Assembly (NCBI RefSeq): GCF_017916475.1
Contig: NZ_JAFMTB010000001.1
Location: 496,001 to 560,000, forward strand
Direction of reading: 5' to 3'
Origin: Patulibacter sp. SYSU D01012
GTDB lineage: Bacteria > Actinomycetota > Thermoleophilia > Solirubrobacterales > Solirubrobacteraceae
Length of the DNA: 64,000 bases
The notes beneath the pieces are model-generated. The model was given only the letters and a program-made list of their open reading frames with translations, was not told where the DNA came from and did no database searches. Within the stretch, counting starts at the first letter, position 1; each line of letters opens with the position of its first letter. Made by a program: the position numbers and the translations under genes. This document shows, piece after piece, positions 60,237 through 64,000 of this stretch.

Positions 60237-60795
60237 GGAGTCGATCGACGAACGCGTGCGGCGCCGGCTCCGCGAGCTGCGCGCCGAGCGCGGCATGACC
60301 CTCGCCCAGGTCGCCGAGCGCGCGAGCATCGACGTCTCCACGCTCTCCCGGCTCGAGGCGGGCAAGCGACGCCTGGCGCTCGACCACATCCCGGGCCTGG
60401 CGGCGGCCCTCGGGGTGACCGCCGACGACCTGCTCGGCAGCGCCCCGCGCGCCGACCCGCGGGTGCGCAGCGAGCCCGTGCGCCGGAACGGGATGACGAT
60501 GTGGCCGCTCACGCGGCGGGGCCCCGCGGCCGGCCTGCAGGCGTACAAGATCGTCGTCCACCCGGAGCGGCACGCGCCGCCGGATCCGCTGCCCGTCCAC
60601 GAGGGGCACGAGTGGCTGTACGTCCTGTCCGGGCGGATGCGGCTGGTCCTGGGCGACGACGAGCTCGTGGTCGAGCCGGGCGAGGCCGTCGAGTTCTCGA
60701 CGCTCACCCCGCACTGGTTCGGCGCCGTCGACGGCCCGGTCGAGACGATCGCGATCTTCGGGCCGCAGGGCGAGCGCGTGCACGTCCACGGCTGA
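60226..60795 (+). CDS. XRE-family regulator with cupin domain
   Basis: Protein of 189 aa. Helix-turn-helix LRELRAERGMTLAQVAERAS with IDVSTLSRLEAGKRRLALDHI, and a C-terminal cupin (LPVHEGHEWLYVLSGRMRLVLG, EVSTLTPHWFG-like). It is divergent from the thioredoxin-reductase-like gene by 47 bp and probably represses it in response to a small ligand. Confidence 0.92.
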   Translation: MTAKESIDERVRRRLRELRAERGMTLAQVAERASIDVSTLSRLEAGKRRLALDHIPGLAAALGVTADDLLGSAPRADPRVRSEPVRRNGMTMWPLTRRGPAAGLQAYKIVVHPERHAPPDPLPVHEGHEWLYVLSGRMRLVLGDDELVVEPGEAVEFSTLTPHWFGAVDGPVETIAIFGPQGERVHVHG

Positions 60796-60873
60796 CGGCC
60801 CGCGGCCGGGTCGCGGCGGGCCCCACGCCGGCGGCGGCCCGCCCGTCCCGACGCGCCTCCGTCCCGACGCGGG

Positions 60874-61500
60874 TCAGTCCCGGCGGCGCAGCACGTGCAC
60901 GGTGGACCGCTCGCCGTCGCGGCGCGGCGGCGCGTCGACGTGCCAGGCCTCGCGGGCCAGGGCCCAGAAGCCCTCGGCGGGCCGGCGCCCCGGATCGGCC
61001 ACCCACGCCTCGCCGCCGGGGGCCACGGTGCGCTCCAGCGCGCGCAGGAGCGGCGCGGCGTTGCGGGCCTCGTAGAGCACGTCCGCCGCGATGACGAGGG
61101 GCCACGGTCCGTCGGGCTCGGGCGCGTCGGCGAACCAGTCCAGGCGCCGCGCCCGCACCGTCACGGCGTTGCGGGCCGCGTTGGCCGCCAGCAGCTCGAG
61201 GGCGTCCGGGGCCCAGTCCGTCGCCACGACGTCGGCGCCGCGGCGGGCCGCGAAGAGGCTCGGCAGCGCCAGGCCGCACCCCAGCTCCAGGATCCGCAGG
61301 CCGCGCAGGTCGTCGCGCTCGGCCAGGCGCCGCGCCAGCACCGGGGCGCTCGGCCACAGCTCGGCCCAGTACGGCAGGTACTCCTCGTGGGCGAACGCCT
61401 CCTCGTCCAGCAGCGCCTCGGGGTCGCGGGGGCGCAGGACGTCGAGCGTCTCGCCCGCGATCTCGAGGCGGTCGGGGACGAGGTCGGGCGCGGCGGGCAC
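60874..61500 (-). CDS. SAM-dependent methyltransferase, METTL21/FAM86-like
   Basis: Protein of 208 aa. Hallmark segment EEYLPYWAELWPSAPVLARRL before motif I (ILELGCGLALPSLFAARRG), then VVATDWAPDALELL and VIAADVLYEARN. Bacterial members are of unknown acceptor; eukaryotic relatives methylate protein lysines. It stands alone, 25 bp past the stop of the next minus-strand TetR gene. Confidence 0.87.
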   Translation of the reverse strand: MPAAPDLVPDRLEIAGETLDVLRPRDPEALLDEEAFAHEEYLPYWAELWPSAPVLARRLAERDDLRGLRILELGCGLALPSLFAARRGADVVATDWAPDALELLAANAARNAVTVRARRLDWFADAPEPDGPWPLVIAADVLYEARNAAPLLRALERTVAPGGEAWVADPGRRPAEGFWALAREAWHVDAPPRRDGERSTVHVLRRRD

Positions 61501-61525
61501 CCGCCGACGGTAGCGGCGCCCGCGG

Positions 61526-62101
61526 CTAGGCGGTCATCCCGGCGAGCACGAGCTCGGTCAGCCGGACGGCGGCGTCGCCGTCCTCGTCCGCGACGTTCTG
61601 CACCGCCAGCAGCAGGTAGCGCAGGTCGTCGACGCTGGCGTCGGGGCGCAGGCGCCCCGCCGCCTGCGCCCGGGCGAACAGGCCGTGCAGCACCTCGCGC
61701 GCGGCGGCGCGGGCCTCCTCCACCTCGGGGCGGGGCACGAGCACCCACGCGTCGCGCGCGATGCGGTCCTGGCACCCGGCCCGGATCGAGGTCAGCAGCC
61801 CGCTCGTCAGCGCCTCCCACGGGTCCTCGAGCTGGGCGGCGGCGAGGAAGCGCTCGCGGGCCTGCTCGATCCGCTCGACCACGAGCGCGGCGACGATGTC
61901 GTCCTTCTTCCCGACCTGGCGGTAGATCGAGCCGACGCCCACCCCCAGCGCGTCCGCGAGGGCGGGCATCGGGAAGTCGACGCCCTCGCGGGCGAACAGG
62001 GCGCTCGCGACCTCGAGCGTGCGCCGGCGCTTGCCCGCGGCGTCGAGCGAGGCCCAGGCCGCGGCCTCGTCGGCGGCGAGGGGGTGACTCGGAACGCTCA
62101 T
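61526..62101 (-). CDS. TetR-family transcriptional regulator
   Basis: Protein of 191 aa: RRRTLEVASALFAREGVDFP and ALADALGVGVGSIYRQVGKKDDIVAAL as the helix-turn-helix. Divergent from a universal stress protein gene. Between them lie GCGGAA/TTCCGC inverted sites. Probably represses that gene and itself. Confidence 0.9.
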   Translation of the reverse strand: MSVPSHPLAADEAAAWASLDAAGKRRRTLEVASALFAREGVDFPMPALADALGVGVGSIYRQVGKKDDIVAALVVERIEQARERFLAAAQLEDPWEALTSGLLTSIRAGCQDRIARDAWVLVPRPEVEEARAAAREVLHGLFARAQAAGRLRPDASVDDLRYLLLAVQNVADEDGDAAVRLTELVLAGMTA

Positions 62102-62124
62102 TCCGCTATCGTAGAGGGCCGCAG

Positions 62125-62142
62125 GCGGAACGTCGATTCCGC
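62125..62142. promoter_or_regulatory. Inverted repeat between TetR and universal stress protein genes
   Basis: GCGGAA (62125-62130) and TTCCGC (62137-62142) with a 6-base spacer, plus a further TTCCGC at 62101-62106 by the TetR start. Size and position suit a TetR operator controlling both genes. Confidence 0.55.
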
Positions 62143-62175
62143 CGCCGGCACCCCCCTCGCTTCCAGGAGCACGCC

Positions 62176-62649
62176 ATGACCGCCCCCGTCCTCATCGCTT
62201 ACGACGGCTCGAAGAACGCCGACCACGCCATCGACGTGGCCGGCGAGCTGCTCGGCGGGGGGCCGGCCGAGCTCGTCCACGCCTGGGAGCCGGTGACGAG
62301 CGCCGCCGTCCGCTCGGCCGTCTACGCCGTCGCGTACGACGAGAGCCGCGAGATGCTCGAGCGCGAGCAGGCCTACGCGCAGGAGGTCGCGGAGCGCGGG
62401 ATGGAGCGGGCATGCGCCGCGGGGTTCGCGGTGACCGGCGGCGCGCGCCAGGACCGCGGGCCGGCGTGGCAGACCATCGTCGCGCGGGCCGACGAGCTGG
62501 CGCCGCGCATGATCGTCATGGGCACCCGCGGGCTGACCGGCGTGCGCTCGGCGCTGGCCGGCTCGGTGTCGCACATGGTCGCGGCGCACGCCGCCGCGCC
62601 GGTGCTGACGATCCCGCTGCCGCGCGACGAGGGCCGCGTCCGTCCCTGA
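62176..62649 (+). CDS. Universal stress protein (UspA family)
   Basis: Protein of 157 aa. LIAYDGSKNADHAIDVAGEL at the N-terminus and the ATP-type motif MGTRGLTGVRSALAGSVSHMVAAHAAAPVL at the C-terminus (G-2x-G-9x-GS). GGAG lies nine bases upstream of the ATG. First of two Usp genes in a row. Confidence 0.92.
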   Translation: MTAPVLIAYDGSKNADHAIDVAGELLGGGPAELVHAWEPVTSAAVRSAVYAVAYDESREMLEREQAYAQEVAERGMERACAAGFAVTGGARQDRGPAWQTIVARADELAPRMIVMGTRGLTGVRSALAGSVSHMVAAHAAAPVLTIPLPRDEGRVRP

Positions 62650-62661
62650 TCCCGCGCCGCC

Positions 62662-63102
62662 GTGTTCCGCCAGCCGCTGCTCGTCCTCACGGACAGCCCG
62701 TCCGGGCGTCGCGCCCTCGACCTGGCCGTCGAGCTGGCGGCCCGCGACCGGGGCTGCCTGACCCTGGCCACCGTCACGGACACGTCGCCGCCGTGGTGGG
62801 CGGGGGCCGGGACGGGGCTGGACGCCGCGGCGGAGCGCGAGGCGTCGTGCCGCCACCACGAGGGGCTGCTGGCGGCGATCCGCGACGCGCTGCCGCACGA
62901 CCTGTCGGTCCGCACGCGCTGCCTGCAGGCGTGCGAGCGCCCGGGCACGCAGGTGCTGCGCGCGCTGGACGAGGGCGTCCACGACGTGCTGGTCGTGGAG
63001 GCGCCCGCGCCGTGGCCCGTCGCGGCCGCCGGCCACTGCAGCGCGTGGCTGCAGCGCCACAGCCCCGTCCCCGTGCTGACGGTGCGCGAGCCGTGCCGGT
63101 GA
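62662..63102 (+). CDS. Divergent universal stress protein
   Basis: Protein of 146 aa from GTG, 12 bp after the first Usp gene. The fold pattern is kept (LLVLTDSPSGRRALDLAVEL at the start, HSPVPVLTVR at the end), but the ATP loop G-2x-G-9x-GS is absent: the region reads EAPAPWPVAAAGHCSAWL. It has four cysteines and probably does not bind ATP. Overlaps the next gene by GTGA. Confidence 0.8.
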   Translation: MFRQPLLVLTDSPSGRRALDLAVELAARDRGCLTLATVTDTSPPWWAGAGTGLDAAAEREASCRHHEGLLAAIRDALPHDLSVRTRCLQACERPGTQVLRALDEGVHDVLVVEAPAPWPVAAAGHCSAWLQRHSPVPVLTVREPCR

Positions 63103-63983
63103 TCGCGCCCACGCGCGCGGGGACCCTGCCGCGCCGCGACGCCCGGCCGGGGACGTCGGCCCCGGCCCGGCGCCCACGGCCGGTCGCGGACGCCGCCCGG
63201 GCCCGCGCGGACCGGCTGCGCCGGCGCCTGGACGGCCGCTGGAGCGCGCGGACGACCGTCCTCGTGCTGGCGACCGCCTACCTGGCCTACGCGCTGGCCC
63301 ACGTCGTCGGCGACGACCCGGGCGCCGCCCTCGCCCACGCCCGGAGCATCGCCGCCGCCGAGGCGGCCGTGGGGCTGGACGTGGAGGCGCCCCTGCAGCG
63401 GGCGTTGGACGCGCCGGCCCTGGTCTGGCTGCTCGGCCGCGTGTACCTGGCCGCGCAGTTCGTGGTCGCGCCGCTCGCGCTGGCCGTCACGGCCTGGCGG
63501 TCGCGGCTGGTCTTCCGCCGCCTGCGCGACACTCTCCTGCTGTCGTGGCTGCTGGCGACGCCGGTCGACGCCGCGCTGCCGGTCGCCCCGCCGCGCCTGG
63601 CGGACGTGGGCGTGGCCGACACGATCACCGCGAGCGGCTCGTCCGCGATGACGTCGCCGGTCGCCACCGTCGTGCTCAACCCGTTCGCCGCGGTCCCGAG
63701 CCTGCACGTGGCCTTCGCGCTGGCGGTCGGCGCCGCGCTCGCGGCCCTGACGCGGCGCGGCTGGCTGCGGCTGCTGGCCCTCGCCTGGGGACCGGTCGTG
63801 GCGGTGACCGTGATGGCGACGGGCAACCACTTCGCGCTCGACGCCCTGGCCGGCGCGGCGGTCGTCGCGCTGGCGGCGGCGCTGAGCGTGGCGGTGCACC
63901 GGCCGCCCCGTCCGCGGACGGCGGCCGCGGCCGGTCCCGTCGGGGACGCGCGCGCCGGGACCCCGCTCGCGGCGCGCGCCTAG
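63099..63983 (+). CDS. PAP2/Aur1-type membrane phosphatase or transferase
   Basis: Protein of 294 aa with an Arg/Pro-rich N-terminus and about six helices. Motifs match the inositolphosphotransferase-like PAP2 branch: AVPSLHVAFALAVG for the first catalytic His and MATGNHFALDALAG for the second His and Asp. Such proteins move or remove phosphate-linked head groups on lipids. GTG overlaps the Usp stop; a second GTG at 63093 is possible. Seventeen bases after the stop end the window. Confidence 0.87.
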   Translation: MIAPTRAGTLPRRDARPGTSAPARRPRPVADAARARADRLRRRLDGRWSARTTVLVLATAYLAYALAHVVGDDPGAALAHARSIAAAEAAVGLDVEAPLQRALDAPALVWLLGRVYLAAQFVVAPLALAVTAWRSRLVFRRLRDTLLLSWLLATPVDAALPVAPPRLADVGVADTITASGSSAMTSPVATVVLNPFAAVPSLHVAFALAVGAALAALTRRGWLRLLALAWGPVVAVTVMATGNHFALDALAGAAVVALAAALSVAVHRPPRPRTAAAAGPVGDARAGTPLAARA

Positions 63984-64000
63984 CCGACGAGGCGCGGGTC

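Noticed and set aside
1-64000. tRNA, rRNA or riboswitch genes
   Set aside because: I looked for conserved tRNA arms, rRNA segments and common riboswitch cores by eye and recognised none; a covariance-model search would be needed to exclude them.

Overview
The DNA is very GC-rich (most 60-base stretches are above 70% G+C), starts many genes with GTG, and joins genes in operons by 4-base ATGA/GTGA overlaps. It carries an actinobacterial gene set: NarL-type two-component system, DUF2236, DUF305, methylmalonyl-CoA epimerase, MMPL exporter and a huge Cys-paired secreted repeat protein. The last type is common in Solirubrobacterales/Thermoleophilia (Patulibacter, Conexibacter, Solirubrobacter), so I infer a chromosomal segment of such a soil actinomycete. 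No rRNA, tRNA, CRISPR array, transposase or integrase was recognised.

Layout. 1-6911: partial cytochrome P450 with a coupled SDR, an ECF sigma factor with its probable membrane anti-sigma partner, an HxlR regulator divergent from a DHA2 drug exporter, and a secreted unknown protein. 7037-12631: YchF and a coupled PAP2 phosphatase (minus), then a PBP2-type transpeptidase, a lipid kinase and a small membrane protein (plus). 12685-21250: epimerase, sensor kinase/response regulator pair, serine hydrolase, thioesterase, NYN nuclease-like protein, M20 peptidase, and an atypical epimerase divergent from a MarR regulator. 21265-26906: DUF2236, DUF305 lipoprotein, DedA, RarA and an XRE-cupin regulator, separated by three tandem-repeat blocks.

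26963-33489: siroheme precorrin-2 dehydrogenase, a low-GC two-gene island bounded by 10-bp direct repeats, a TetR regulator, an ABM-cupin protein head-to-head with an AraC regulator, a 13-copy repeat array and a DUF1883 protein. 33821-40127: one tightly coupled operon, ccmA-ccmB-ccmC-ccmD-like-hemA-hemC-cobA/hemD, linking haem export and cytochrome c maturation to tetrapyrrole synthesis. 40179-46599: GNAT and XRE-cupin pair, Na+/H+ antiporter, giant secreted protein, TetR. 46703-51883: class V aminotransferase followed by a complete polyamine-type ABC transporter (potA-D-B-C). 51955-63983: DUF6882-like protein, rhodanese, MMPL exporter with its ArsR repressor, SAM hydroxide adenosyltransferase coupled to BirA, methyltransferases, thioredoxin-reductase-like flavoprotein with an XRE regulator, a TetR divergent from two universal stress proteins, and a PAP2/Aur1-type membrane protein.

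The most unusual content lies between genes. A family of 59-bp imperfectly palindromic units occurs as 7 copies (22282-22694) and, in opposite orientation, as 13 copies (32012-32767). Several regulators have palindromes that straddle or adjoin their own start codons. The SAM hydroxide adenosyltransferase can only be read in full from an ATC codon. A 74-bp duplication copies the 3' end of ychF. The coupled low-GC gene pair has no recognisable function and is the best candidate for an undescribed accessory module.
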